This document shows, in pieces, positions 41,116-50,348 of a stretch of DNA of 64,000 bases (positions within the stretch are counted from its first letter, which is position 1; every line of letters starts with the position of its first letter). The notes beneath the pieces are model-generated. The model searched no databases. It had not been told where the DNA came from and saw only the letters and a program-made list of their open reading frames with translations. The position numbers were made by a program, and so were the translations under genes. The DNA is from an uncultured Eubacteriales bacterium (GTDB lineage Bacteria > Bacillota > Clostridia > Oscillospirales > Acutalibacteraceae), in the NCBI GenBank assembly GCA_934466515.1, contig CAKSLH010000004.1:62001-126000 (forward strand). Reading direction: 5' to 3'.

Positions 41116-41242
41116 GAATAAAGTGATTTGATAAAAAAGATATTCAATTTTCTAATTTTTTCGGAGGTTCCTCGGCTTGCCATCTTGCAGTTAGCGAAAG
41201 CTGTTTACCGCTTGGAGCGCGGAACTCCTAAAAAACAAATAA

Positions 41243-41331
41243 TGGCGGAGAGGATGGGATTCGAACCCATGTGGCATTGCTGCCAAACGGTTTTCAAGAC
41301 CGCCTCGTTATGACCGCTTCGATACCTCTCC
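41243..41331 (-). tRNA. tRNA-Ser (UGA)
   Basis: 89 nt including an encoded CCA. The acceptor arms ggagagg/cctctcc match, the anticodon loop ctTGAaa gives UGA, there is a long variable arm, and the T arm has gggttcgaatccc. The discriminator is G. Confidence 0.95.
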
Positions 41332-41413
41332 GTGCGACTGAATTATTTTAACACATTACAAAATAAAAGTCAATATTTATTTGCGGTTAATATCAGTATT
41401 CTGCATAATGAAA

Positions 41414-42070
41414 TTAATTTTGCTTTAATTTTGAAAATTTGGCTTTATCTACAATGGCAATCAAAAGCATATCCGAATTCAGCGGCATATCAGGATTTAT
41501 TGAAACAATGACATCATCGTTTTCCTTAATTGCGACCACATTAAGAGAGTATTTAGTTCTGAGATTTAATTCTTTTAATGATTTTCCCACCCAATTTTCT
41601 TTGACATCCAATTCTATGACCGAAACATCTTTTGAAAGAGAAATCATATCGACAAATCCTGAGCTTAAAAGATTTTTTGCGAGATTTATTCCCGATTCTT
41701 TTTCGGGGAAAACCACAATATCCGCTCCGACCTGCTTTAATATTTTTTTATGGATTTCGCTTGAACACTTGGCTATTACTGTTTTAACACCCTTTTCCTT
41801 GCAAAGAGTTATTGAGAGAACACTTGCTTCAAGATGGCTTGCCATGGCAATAATAACAACATCCACATTGGAAATTCCGAGCTGTTCTATTGTCTCCGGA
41901 TCGGTGACGTCGGCACATTTGCAGATAGGCAGAACCTCGGTTAAGTCTTCGACAGTGTGTTCGTCAGAGTCGACTGCTATAACATCCATTCCGTTTTCGG
42001 AAAGCTCTGTTGCTACGGCTTTCCCGTATCTTCCCAATCCGAAAACTGCATAAGAACGCTTTTTTTGCAT
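41414..42070 (-). CDS. ktrA: Potassium uptake regulatory subunit KtrA/TrkA-like
   Basis: 218 residues. RCK-N Rossmann domain with GLGRYGKAVA (about 12-21) and the acidic VDSDE at the end of strand 2, then an RCK-C domain (about 140-218). Forms the cytoplasmic gating ring that binds ATP/NAD(H) or c-di-AMP and controls the KtrB channel. It follows ktrB with a 28-bp gap on the same strand. Confidence 0.94.
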   Translation of the reverse strand: MQKKRSYAVFGLGRYGKAVATELSENGMDVIAVDSDEHTVEDLTEVLPICKCADVTDPETIEQLGISNVDVVIIAMASHLEASVLSITLCKEKGVKTVIAKCSSEIHKKILKQVGADIVVFPEKESGINLAKNLLSSGFVDMISLSKDVSVIELDVKENWVGKSLKELNLRTKYSLNVVAIKENDDVIVSINPDMPLNSDMLLIAIVDKAKFSKLKQN

Positions 42071-42098
42071 TATAACATTTTCCTTTCAGCTGTAGATT

Positions 42099-43457
42099 TT
42101 ATCCGACGGAAATTTCTTCCGTCGGGTCTTTTATGATATTCTGACCCGTTCTTTTTCCGCTTAATGCCAAAGCAAGCGAAATCGGGCCTACACGCCCGAA
42201 ATACATTGTAAAAATAATAATTATTTTTCCGAATATGTTCAATGTCGGAGTAAGGTCTCGCGAAAGGCCTACAGTAGATGTTGCACTGACTGTTTCGAAA
42301 ATTATATCAAGAAAAGAAGCTTTGTTCGTGGTAGATAAAAGCAGAGAGGACACAAGGATAATCGAAAATGATGAAAATATAACTGCTATAGCTTTATTTA
42401 TCGATTGCCTTGAAAAGCTTCTGTTGAATAAGGAAACAGAAGCTTTGTTTCTTATCATTGAAACGGCGGTAAAGAAAAGTACCGCCACGGTTACAGTTTT
42501 AACACCACCTGCCGTTCCTATAGGCGAGCCGCCTATGAACATGAGCAAAAGAGAAACAATCGAGGCTCCGTTTGTAAGCTCTTTTTGAGAAATCGAAGCA
42601 AAGCCTGCCGTACGGGTGGTTACCGACTGAAAAAAAGCAATCTGTAATTTATCCGAAAGCGGTCTTTTCCCCAGCGTTAAAGGATTGCTGTATTCGAAAG
42701 CAAAAATCAGTACCGCTCCGCCTAATAATAAAGTCAGAGTGGTAACGAGAACTATTTTACTGTGAAATGTGAGACTTCTGAAAAACCTGCATTTTTTTAT
42801 GGTTTTCATTTTTATAACCCGCAAAACATCCCACCATACAAAATATCCCAAACCTCCGATAATTATTAAAAGAGAGGTTGTAATGTTAATAATAGGATTG
42901 GCGGCATAATCGCTTAGGCTGTTTTCTCCTATAATATCCATTCCTGCGTTGCAAAATGCCGAAACGGAATTAAATACCGAAATCCAAATTCCTTTTACTC
43001 CGAATTCTGGTATAAAAACGGTCATATAAAGGACCGCACCGACAGCTTCGGTGGCGGCGGTACCTATAATAACCTTTTTTACAAACATTACAAGTCCCGA
43101 TAAGGTGTTTAGGTTGAACGAATCCTGAATAAGCATTCTGTCGGAAAGGCCTATTTTTCTGTTAAAAAGGAGCATAGTTCCCATTACAAGAGTGATTATA
43201 CCGATTCCGCCGATTTGAATAAGAATCAGTATAACAGCCTGTCCGAAAACGCTCCAAGAGGTTGCTGTAGGTACAGTTACAAGTCCTGTAACACAGGTTG
43301 CGGTGGTAGCGGTAAAAAATGCGTCGATAACCGCCGCAGGCTTTCTTGTTGCCGAGCTTATAGGAAGCATTAACAATAAACCCCCTATAAGTATTACCGC
43401 AAAAAAATTAAGAAGAATTATCTGAGTTGTAGTTAAAGAAAATTTTTTCTTTTTCAT
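42099..43457 (-). CDS. ktrB: Potassium uptake channel subunit KtrB/TrkH-like
   Basis: 452 residues if translation starts at the ATG at 43457. A longer frame reaches 43541 but its first 28 residues are an out-of-frame reading of the oadA 3' end and its terminator. Four repeated M1-P-M2 units with pore glycines (TATTCVTGL, SAFCNAG, TRTAGF, SATSTVGL) are the TrkH/KtrB selectivity-filter pattern. Takes up potassium with sodium coupling; paired with KtrA. The ribosome binding site is weak. Confidence 0.92.
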   Translation of the reverse strand: MKKKKFSLTTTQIILLNFFAVILIGGLLLMLPISSATRKPAAVIDAFFTATTATCVTGLVTVPTATSWSVFGQAVILILIQIGGIGIITLVMGTMLLFNRKIGLSDRMLIQDSFNLNTLSGLVMFVKKVIIGTAATEAVGAVLYMTVFIPEFGVKGIWISVFNSVSAFCNAGMDIIGENSLSDYAANPIINITTSLLIIIGGLGYFVWWDVLRVIKMKTIKKCRFFRSLTFHSKIVLVTTLTLLLGGAVLIFAFEYSNPLTLGKRPLSDKLQIAFFQSVTTRTAGFASISQKELTNGASIVSLLLMFIGGSPIGTAGGVKTVTVAVLFFTAVSMIRNKASVSLFNRSFSRQSINKAIAVIFSSFSIILVSSLLLSTTNKASFLDIIFETVSATSTVGLSRDLTPTLNIFGKIIIIFTMYFGRVGPISLALALSGKRTGQNIIKDPTEEISVG

Positions 43458-43480
43458 ATTTTTTGTTATACTAATTTTAT

Positions 43481-43506
43481 CCGCCGCCGAATTTTTTCGG
43501 TGGCGG
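43481..43506. terminator. Hairpin between oadA and ktrB
   Basis: ccgccgccga-atttttt-tcggtggcgg on the + strand; on the minus strand it follows the oadA stop codon and could separate the oad and ktr units. Confidence 0.6.
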
Positions 43507-43515
43507 CAAGTCTTT

Positions 43516-44931
43516 TTATTTCGAGCAGTCCTCAACGACAAGCTCTCTTACGGTGTTTTCATCGTACTTAGGCTTATCGAGACCGTCACGGTGCTTAATA
43601 AACTTTTCGGCTACCTGAGGGAATAGAGCATAGCTTAAAACATCCTCCTGAGATTTTCCGATATGCTTATTCTTCATTTCAAGCGCATATTTTACAAGCT
43701 CGGGGTCGAGAAGATCGGCAGGTCTGCAATCTATAACCTTTTCGTCGCCGATAGCTTTCTTTCTTACCTCTTCATTGACCTTTCCGGGGAGCTTTCCGTA
43801 TTCTCCGCGCAAAAGCGCCTTTGATTCCTTAGGAATCATTTTATATCTTTCGCCGGAGATAACATTTAAAACTGCCTGGGTTCCGACAATCTGCGAGGTA
43901 GGCGTAACGAGCGGAGGATATCCGAAATCCTCTCTTACTCTCGGAACCTCCGCAAGTACATCATAATACTTGTCTTCTTTTCCTGCCTGCTTAAGCTGAG
44001 AGAGCATATTTGAAAGCATTCCGCCGGGAACCTGATAAATAAGGGTCTTAGCGTCCACATTCAATACCTTTGGGTCAAGAATGCCCTCGGCTTTGAGCTT
44101 GTCGGCAACGGTGCGGAAATGAGCGGCAATATCGCTTAAAGCGGTAAGGTCAAGCCCTGTGTCGCGCTCTGTACCCTTAAGAGTAGCTACAAGAGCCTCT
44201 GTTGAGGGCTGGCTCGTTCCGTTTGCAAGGGGCGAAAGCGCGGTATCAACGATATCAACGCCTGCCTGAGCCGCCATAAGATAGGTCATATCTCCGGTGC
44301 CGGTGGTGTTATGGGTGTGAAGATGAATCGGAACCTTAACGGTTTCTTTAAGCTTTTTAACGAGAGAATAAGCGTCATAAGGAAGCAGAAGTCCTGCCAT
44401 GTCCTTAATGCAGATAACATCGGCGCCCATGCTTTCGAGCTGACGGGCAAGGTTTACGAAATATTTTTCGTCATGAACGGGGCTTACGGTATAGCTCATT
44501 GCGGCTTCGCATATTCCGCCGTATTTCTTGCAGGAATTTATAGCCTGTTCGAGGTTTCTCGGGTCGTTAAGCGCGTCGAAAATTCTTAAAACATCAATTC
44601 CGTTTTCAATCGACTTTTCAACGAATTTATCAACTACATCATCGGCATAATGCTTATATCCCAAAATGTTCTGTCCGCGGAAAAGCATCTGAAGCTTAGT
44701 GTTGGGCATGTGCTTTTTAAGAGTGCGGAGCCTCTCCCAAGGGTCCTCGTTTAAAAATCTCATGCAGGCGTCAAATGTCGCTCCGCCCCAGCATTCAATG
44801 GACCAATATCCGATTTTATCAAGCTTTTCGAGCGCAGGGAGCATATCTTCAATGCGCATTCTTGTAGCCGCCTGAGACTGGTGTGCGTCACGCAGAATTG
44901 TATCGGTAATATATAAAGGCTTTTTAACCAT
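43516..44931 (-). CDS. oadA: Oxaloacetate decarboxylase alpha / pyruvate carboxylase B carboxyltransferase
   Basis: 471 residues. TIM-barrel carboxyltransferase with TDTILRDAHQS at the N-terminus, the metal-binding HLHTHNT motif and the PYC_OADA helical domain. It stops before any biotin domain, which is encoded separately as the BCCP gene of this operon. With OadB, BCCP and OadG it decarboxylates oxaloacetate and pumps sodium, a common energy-saving step in anaerobes. The alternative, a two-subunit pyruvate carboxylase or methylmalonyl-CoA decarboxylase, is made less likely by the partners. Last gene of the operon. Confidence 0.93.
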   Translation of the reverse strand: MVKKPLYITDTILRDAHQSQAATRMRIEDMLPALEKLDKIGYWSIECWGGATFDACMRFLNEDPWERLRTLKKHMPNTKLQMLFRGQNILGYKHYADDVVDKFVEKSIENGIDVLRIFDALNDPRNLEQAINSCKKYGGICEAAMSYTVSPVHDEKYFVNLARQLESMGADVICIKDMAGLLLPYDAYSLVKKLKETVKVPIHLHTHNTTGTGDMTYLMAAQAGVDIVDTALSPLANGTSQPSTEALVATLKGTERDTGLDLTALSDIAAHFRTVADKLKAEGILDPKVLNVDAKTLIYQVPGGMLSNMLSQLKQAGKEDKYYDVLAEVPRVREDFGYPPLVTPTSQIVGTQAVLNVISGERYKMIPKESKALLRGEYGKLPGKVNEEVRKKAIGDEKVIDCRPADLLDPELVKYALEMKNKHIGKSQEDVLSYALFPQVAEKFIKHRDGLDKPKYDENTVRELVVEDCSK

Positions 44932-44946
44932 TAAAAATTCCTCCTA

Positions 44947-46161
44947 TCAACCGAAAAGTGTTATAAGAACGCCGGCGGCGATTGCCGAGCCGATAACGCC
45001 TGCAACATTCGGTCCCATAGCGTGCATAAGCAGGAAGTTTGACGGATTTTCTTTCTGTCCGACAGTCTGCGAAACACGCGCCGCCATAGGAACGGCGGAA
45101 ACGCCTGCCGAACCGATGAGCGGATTTATCTTGTTCTTTCTTGTAAACAGATTCATGAACTTTGCAAGAAGCACGCCGCCTGCGGTACCGAGACCGAAAG
45201 CAACTATTCCCATTGCAAGGATTTTAAGCGTCTTCACATTTAAGAATGCCTCTGCCGTAGCAGTAGCGCCTACCGAAATTCCGAGGAATATGGTTACGAT
45301 ATTCATAAGCTCGTTCTGAGCGGTCTTGCAGAGTCTCTCGCAAACGCCCGACTCTTTCCAGAGGTTTCCGAGCATAAGACAGCCTACAAGCGGAGTTGCC
45401 GAGGGAACAAGAAGTGCTACAAATATTGTTACCACTATCGGGAAGATTATTTTCTCGGTTTTGTTTACCTTTCTTAAAGGCTTCATAACAATTGCGCGCT
45501 CTTTTTTGGTAGTCAAAAGCTTCATAATCGGCGGCTGAATAACAGGTACGAGCGCCATGTATGAATAAGCGGCAACCGCAATCGGACCTAAAAGCGAGGG
45601 ATAAAGCTTTGAAGTGGTGTAAATAGCGGTCGGTCCGTCCGCACCGCCGATAATTCCTATCGAAGCCGCTGCCTCCGCAGGGAACGCGAGGGCAAGACAG
45701 CCTAAGAAGGTTACAAAAATTCCTATCTGAGCGGCAGCACCCAAAAGAAGCGACTTAGGATTTGCGATAAGCGGCTCAAAATCGGTCATAGCGCCGATGC
45801 CTACGAATATAAGGCAGGGATAAAGGCAGGTTTTAACACCGATATAAAGGATATCGAGAAGTCCGCCGTTTGACATTATGTGTCCGTAGCTGTGATAAAA
45901 TTCGGAATTTGCGTCCATAAACTGGTTCCACAGCTCGGTGTGATACATTGCGTCGGTTCCGGTAAACGCAGTAAGGTTTGTAAGCAGCATACCGAAAGCG
46001 ATACCTACGAGCAAAAGCGGCTCAAACTGCTTCTTTATGCCGAGATAAAGAAGTAACAAAGAGACGAGAATCATTACAAGAGATCCCCAGTTCTCTTTCA
46101 AATTGCCGAAAAGCATATAAAATCCCGTGCTTTTGGCAAAATCCAAAAGATTTTCTAACAT
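44947..46161 (-). CDS. oadB: Sodium-pumping decarboxylase beta subunit
   Basis: 404 residues, about nine to eleven membrane segments. The family hallmark IGIIGGADGPTAIY region is intact, as are the FLGISVGATATAEAFL and GSAGVSAVPMAARV sections carrying the catalytic and sodium-binding residues. It decarboxylates carboxybiotin while moving sodium outwards. Adjacent to BCCP and OadA in the same operon. Confidence 0.96.
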   Translation of the reverse strand: MLENLLDFAKSTGFYMLFGNLKENWGSLVMILVSLLLLYLGIKKQFEPLLLVGIAFGMLLTNLTAFTGTDAMYHTELWNQFMDANSEFYHSYGHIMSNGGLLDILYIGVKTCLYPCLIFVGIGAMTDFEPLIANPKSLLLGAAAQIGIFVTFLGCLALAFPAEAAASIGIIGGADGPTAIYTTSKLYPSLLGPIAVAAYSYMALVPVIQPPIMKLLTTKKERAIVMKPLRKVNKTEKIIFPIVVTIFVALLVPSATPLVGCLMLGNLWKESGVCERLCKTAQNELMNIVTIFLGISVGATATAEAFLNVKTLKILAMGIVAFGLGTAGGVLLAKFMNLFTRKNKINPLIGSAGVSAVPMAARVSQTVGQKENPSNFLLMHAMGPNVAGVIGSAIAAGVLITLFG

Positions 46162-46175
46162 ACCCGTTCCTCCGA

Positions 46176-46529
46176 TTATGCTATCTCGCAGAGAACAGCG
46201 CCTGTTTCAACCGAAATTCCGCTTGCAACTACGGATTTAACGGTGCCGTCGCAGGGAGCAACGATTTCGTTTTCCATTTTCATAGCTTCAAGGATAAGAA
46301 GAACATCGCCTTTTTTAATTGCGTCTCCCACTTTGACATTTACCGAAAGAATATTTCCGGGCATCGGGCTTGAAACTGTCTCGCCCTCGCCTGAAGAAAC
46401 GGGGGCCGCAGGAGCGGTTTCTGCTTTAGGAGCAGGAGCGGCCGCTGTCTTTGCGGACTCGGTTCCTGTAATATCCTCAAGCTCGATTTCATAAGCTGTT
46501 CCGTTAACGGTTACTTTATACTTTTTCAT
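46176..46529 (-). CDS. Biotin carboxyl carrier protein of the sodium-pumping decarboxylase
   Basis: 117 residues from the ATG at 46529 (agaggta upstream); the frame opens earlier but that part is the previous gene's 3' end. An Ala/Pro-rich flexible linker (about 28-50) is followed by a biotinyl domain with EAMKMENE, the biotinylated Lys at about 84. Equivalent to OadC/GcdC or MmdC. It carries CO2 from OadA to OadB. Confidence 0.94.
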   Translation of the reverse strand: MKKYKVTVNGTAYEIELEDITGTESAKTAAAPAPKAETAPAAPVSSGEGETVSSPMPGNILSVNVKVGDAIKKGDVLLILEAMKMENEIVAPCDGTVKSVVASGISVETGAVLCEIA

Positions 46530-46554
46530 ATTTATTACCTCTTTTTTAAGAATT

Positions 46555-46860
46555 TTAAAGCTTTTTAAACGATACAACGCGCAGAGCGGAAATATCGGTT
46601 CCCATATCCTCTGCGGCTGCGGCACAGACTGCCGCTATAACCTTACCGCGTTCTTCATCAGACATTGCGGCTTCGGTTTTCTTAGGCAAAGCGGCGGAAT
46701 TTTCGGACTTGCCGTTTTTAAAAAACAGACTTACAAACTGACAAATCAGAATAATGAAAACAAGACCTACAAAAACCGTTCCGACTCCCATGCAGACAAC
46801 AAACCATGCCGGAATATCCGAAGCATTGCTTACTGCCGCGGCGATTAAACTTCCTGCCAT
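46555..46860 (-). CDS. oadG: OadG-family gamma subunit
   Basis: 101 residues from ATG 46860, chosen for the clear gggaggtg upstream. One membrane segment (about 18-42) after a short periplasmic start, then a hydrophilic tail with EERGKVIAAVCAAAAEDMG, as in OadG/DUF-type gamma subunits that hold the complex together. First gene of the operon; about 220 bp separate it from divergent mnmE. Confidence 0.85.
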   Translation of the reverse strand: MAGSLIAAAVSNASDIPAWFVVCMGVGTVFVGLVFIILICQFVSLFFKNGKSENSAALPKKTEAAMSDEERGKVIAAVCAAAAEDMGTDISALRVVSFKKL

Positions 46861-47012
46861 AAAAGCACCTCCCGATTTCACTTTTTTTAAAGCAAAAAAT
46901 CATATTTTTTTAAAGTTTTTCATTCAAAACTTAAAAATGATCCAATTTTCTGTCATTATATATTATATCATATTATTTTGCAAATGCAACAATAAAACTT
47001 TCTTTATTTTGA

Positions 47013-47041
47013 TTGAAAAAGCTTAAAATAAATGCTATAAT
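47013..47041 (+). promoter_or_regulatory. Promoter of the mnmE operon
   Basis: TTGAAA (47013-47018), 17 bp, TATAAT (47036-47041), 40 bp before the start codon. The rest of the 46861-47081 gap is AT-rich with no other feature seen. Confidence 0.7.
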
Positions 47042-47081
47042 ATATTTTTAAGTATTTATATGTGTAGCAAGAGGTGCGAAA

Positions 47082-48446
47082 ATGGCTGAAAAAACAATAG
47101 CCGCAATATGTACGCCGTTAGGTATGGGTGCGATAGCCGTAATAAGAATTTCGGGAGACGACGCCGTTAAAATCGCCGACAGCTGTTTTTCATCGGCAGG
47201 CGGAAAAAGGCTTTGCGAGCTTAAAGGCTATCAGGCTCTTTTCGGAAAAATAACCGAGGAAAACGGTGATATGATTGACGAGGCGGTAGCCCTTGTATTC
47301 AAGGCTCCCCACAGCTTTACGGGCGAGGATACCGTCGAACTTTCCGTTCACGGAGGAACGCTCACCGCAAGAAGCACCTTAAGACGTGCGCTTGAATGCG
47401 GAGCGGTTATGGCAGACCACGGAGAATTTTCAAAGCGCGCCTTTTTAAACGGAAAAATAGACCTCGCTCAGGCGGAAAGCATAGCGGGAATGATTTCCGC
47501 TAAGTCAGACGAGGCGCTTAAAATGTCCGTTTCGGTAAAGCAGGGAAGCGTGAGCTCAAAAATTTCCGAAATAACCGAAAAACTGCTTGAAACCGCCGCT
47601 TGCTTTGCGGCTTATGCGGACTTCCCCGACGAGGATATCGAGCAGTTAAGACCCGAAAATTTCAAAGCTCTGCTTTTAAAAACCCAAGACAGCCTGCAAA
47701 AGCTTTTAAATACCTTTGATAACGGCAGGCTTATAAATAACGGTATCGACTGCGCAATTGTAGGCAAACCGAATGTCGGCAAATCGACCCTTATGAATAT
47801 GCTTTCGGGCTCTGACAGAAGTATTGTAACCGATATCGCAGGCACTACGCGCGATATTATTGAAAATACCGTAAATCTTGACGGAATGATTTTAAACCTT
47901 GCTGATACCGCGGGAATCAGGGAAACAGACGATGAGGTGGAAAGGGCAGGAGTAAAAAGGGCAAGAGAAAGAAAGGAAAGCGCACTTTTGGTGCTCGCGG
48001 TTTTCGATTCCTCATCTTCTCTTGATGATGACGATAAAAAGCTTTTAGGCGAGCTTAATCCCGATAATACGGTAATAGTAATAAATAAATCCGATTTAGA
48101 GCAAAAATTATCGGAAAGCGATTTTAAGGGCTTTACCGAAGTTTTTGTAAGTGCTAAGGATAAAAAGGGCTTTTCAGAGCTAAAAGAAGCGATAGAAAAA
48201 ACCGTAAATTATAAAAAGATATCGCAGGGCGCCGCGGTTTTAATAACCGAAAGACAGCGAGACTGCGCAAAAAAGGCGCTTGAATTTACAAATGAAGCGC
48301 TTAAAGACTTTGAGTCGGGAATAACGCTTGACGCGGTAGCCGTAACCTTAGACTCGGCAATTTCGGCTCTGCTTGAGCTTACGGGCAAAAGGGTCACAAC
48401 AGAGGTTGCCGACGAGGTGTTTAAAAGATTTTGTATAGGAAAATGA
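47082..48446 (+). CDS. mnmE: tRNA modification GTPase MnmE
   Basis: 454 residues, full length. N-terminal formyl-THF-binding domain (about 1-118), helical domain, inserted Ras-like G domain with GKPNVGKST (about 230), DTAGIRE and NKSD, and the strictly conserved C-terminal FCIGK. With MnmG it installs the carboxymethylaminomethyl group on U34 of certain tRNAs. First gene of the mnmE-mnmG-rsmG-noc block. Confidence 0.98.
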   Translation: MAEKTIAAICTPLGMGAIAVIRISGDDAVKIADSCFSSAGGKRLCELKGYQALFGKITEENGDMIDEAVALVFKAPHSFTGEDTVELSVHGGTLTARSTLRRALECGAVMADHGEFSKRAFLNGKIDLAQAESIAGMISAKSDEALKMSVSVKQGSVSSKISEITEKLLETAACFAAYADFPDEDIEQLRPENFKALLLKTQDSLQKLLNTFDNGRLINNGIDCAIVGKPNVGKSTLMNMLSGSDRSIVTDIAGTTRDIIENTVNLDGMILNLADTAGIRETDDEVERAGVKRARERKESALLVLAVFDSSSSLDDDDKKLLGELNPDNTVIVINKSDLEQKLSESDFKGFTEVFVSAKDKKGFSELKEAIEKTVNYKKISQGAAVLITERQRDCAKKALEFTNEALKDFESGITLDAVAVTLDSAISALLELTGKRVTTEVADEVFKRFCIGK

Positions 48447-48467
48447 GGATAAAAGAGGTAATTTTTA

Positions 48468-50348
48468 ATGATACCCGAATATAAGGCAGGAAATTATGAT
48501 GTCGCCGTTATCGGCGGAGGGCATGCAGGAATAGAGGCGGCGCTCGCGGCGGCACGGCTAAAGACAAAAACAATAATGTTTACAATAACGCTCGACTGGA
48601 TAGGAAATATGCCCTGCAATCCGTCCATAGGCGGCACGGCAAAGGGAAATCTTGTAAGAGAGCTTGACGCTTTGGGCGGCGAAATGGGCAAGGCGGCTGA
48701 TAAAAACACCCTGCAAAGCAGAATGTTAAACCGCGGAAAGGGTCCTGCCATGCACAGTCTCCGCGCTCAGATTGACAGAAGAAACTACAGCGCATATATG
48801 AAGCATGCGGTTGAACTGCAAAAAGGGCTTGAGGTAAAACAGGCGGAAATAGTCAGTCTTGAAAAAAGAGAGGACGGGCTATGGCACGCAGTGACAAGGC
48901 TCGGAGCGGACTATGCCTGCAAAACCGTAGTTATAGCCACAGGCACATTTTTGGGCGGAAGAGTTTATATCGGCGAGGTAAATTATGAAAGCGGACCTGA
49001 CGGGGCTTTTCCCGCAACCGAGCTTTCAAAATCCTTAAAAAAGCTTAGTTTGCCTTTAAGGCGCTTTAAAACAGGCACGCCTGCAAGAGTTTTAAGAGAA
49101 AGCATTGATTTTAAGGACTTAGAGGTTCAAAAGGGCGATGAAAAAACTGAAAGCTTCAGCTTTTCGTCGGTAAATCCGCCCGTAAATAAGGTTGATTGCC
49201 ATATCGCTTATACAAATTCCGAAACCGAAGCGGTTATAAGGGCGAATCTCCACCGCTCTCCGCTTTATTCGGGGAAAATCGAGGGAGTAGGCCCGAGATA
49301 CTGTCCGAGTATCGAGGATAAAATAGTAAGATTTGCGGATAAAAAGCGCCATCAGCTGTTTATAGAGCCCTGCGGAGAAAACACCGAGGAGATGTATCTT
49401 CAGGGAATGAGCTCCTCTTTGCCCGAAGAGGTGCAGATTCAGTTTTATAAAACCATAAAGGGTCTTGAAAATGTAAGCGTTATGAGAAACGCATATGCCA
49501 TAGAATATGACTGTATTGACCCTACTGCCCTAAAGCCGAGCCTTGAAATAAAGAATAACGAGGGGCTTTTCGGCGCAGGTCAGTTTAACGGCTCCTCGGG
49601 CTATGAGGAAGCGGCTGTACAGGGATTTATAGCAGGAATAAACGCGGCAAAAAAGGTAAAGGGAGAGCCGCCGCTTATTCTTTCGCGCGCGTCCTCTTAC
49701 ATAGGAACGCTTATTGACGATCTTGTTACAAAGGGCTGTTCCGACCCCTACAGAATGATGACCTCACGAAGCGAATACCGCCTGATTTTAAGGCACGATA
49801 ATGCAGACGAAAGGCTTATGCCGACAGGACATGACTTGGGTCTTATTCCCGATGAGGAATATAATGACTTTTTAAAGCGCAAGGAACAAAAGGAAAACGA
49901 AATAAAGAGAATGAATTCGGTATTTTTAGCCCCCGATGACGAGCTTAACAAAATGCTTGAAAGCGCAGGCACCGCTCCGCTTAAAACGGGAACGAGGCTT
50001 TCGGATCTTATAAAAAGACCGCAGTTAAGCTATGAAATGCTTCGCCCCTTTGATAAGACCGCAATAGATACCGACCCTGAGATTGCCGAAAAAGCGGAAA
50101 TTGAAATAAAATATGAGGGATATATCGCAAGGCAGAACGCGGCGGTTAAGGAGACCTTAAGGCTTGAACAAAAGCTTATTCCCGAGGATATTGATTATTC
50201 CGATGTTTATGGGCTTCGAATCGAGGCTAGAGAAAAGCTTGAAAAGATAAGGCCTATAAATATAGGTATGGCTTCGAGAATTTCGGGAGTAAGTCCTGCG
50301 GATATTTCGGTTCTTCTTATTTATCTTAAAACGGAGAAAAATAAATGA
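48468..50348 (+). CDS. mnmG: tRNA uridine 5-carboxymethylaminomethyl modification enzyme MnmG
   Basis: 626 residues, full length. FAD-binding GGGHAGIEAA near the N-terminus, then MPCNPSIGGTAKG, QSRMLNRGKGPA and GASGYEEA-type NGSSGYEEAAVQG. Partner of MnmE. Overlaps rsmG by 4 bp (ATGA). Confidence 0.98.
   Translation: MIPEYKAGNYDVAVIGGGHAGIEAALAAARLKTKTIMFTITLDWIGNMPCNPSIGGTAKGNLVRELDALGGEMGKAADKNTLQSRMLNRGKGPAMHSLRAQIDRRNYSAYMKHAVELQKGLEVKQAEIVSLEKREDGLWHAVTRLGADYACKTVVIATGTFLGGRVYIGEVNYESGPDGAFPATELSKSLKKLSLPLRRFKTGTPARVLRESIDFKDLEVQKGDEKTESFSFSSVNPPVNKVDCHIAYTNSETEAVIRANLHRSPLYSGKIEGVGPRYCPSIEDKIVRFADKKRHQLFIEPCGENTEEMYLQGMSSSLPEEVQIQFYKTIKGLENVSVMRNAYAIEYDCIDPTALKPSLEIKNNEGLFGAGQFNGSSGYEEAAVQGFIAGINAAKKVKGEPPLILSRASSYIGTLIDDLVTKGCSDPYRMMTSRSEYRLILRHDNADERLMPTGHDLGLIPDEEYNDFLKRKEQKENEIKRMNSVFLAPDDELNKMLESAGTAPLKTGTRLSDLIKRPQLSYEMLRPFDKTAIDTDPEIAEKAEIEIKYEGYIARQNAAVKETLRLEQKLIPEDIDYSDVYGLRIEAREKLEKIRPINIGMASRISGVSPADISVLLIYLKTEKNK

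Noticed and set aside
41128..41313. 61-residue frame between the tRNA-Ser genes
   Set aside because: Runs through the duplicated element and the tRNA-Ser(UGA) gene on the opposite strand; not a coding region.
43458..43541. N-terminal extension of KtrB
   Set aside because: Translates the 3' end of oadA and the terminator in another frame; highly basic and unlike KtrB N-termini.
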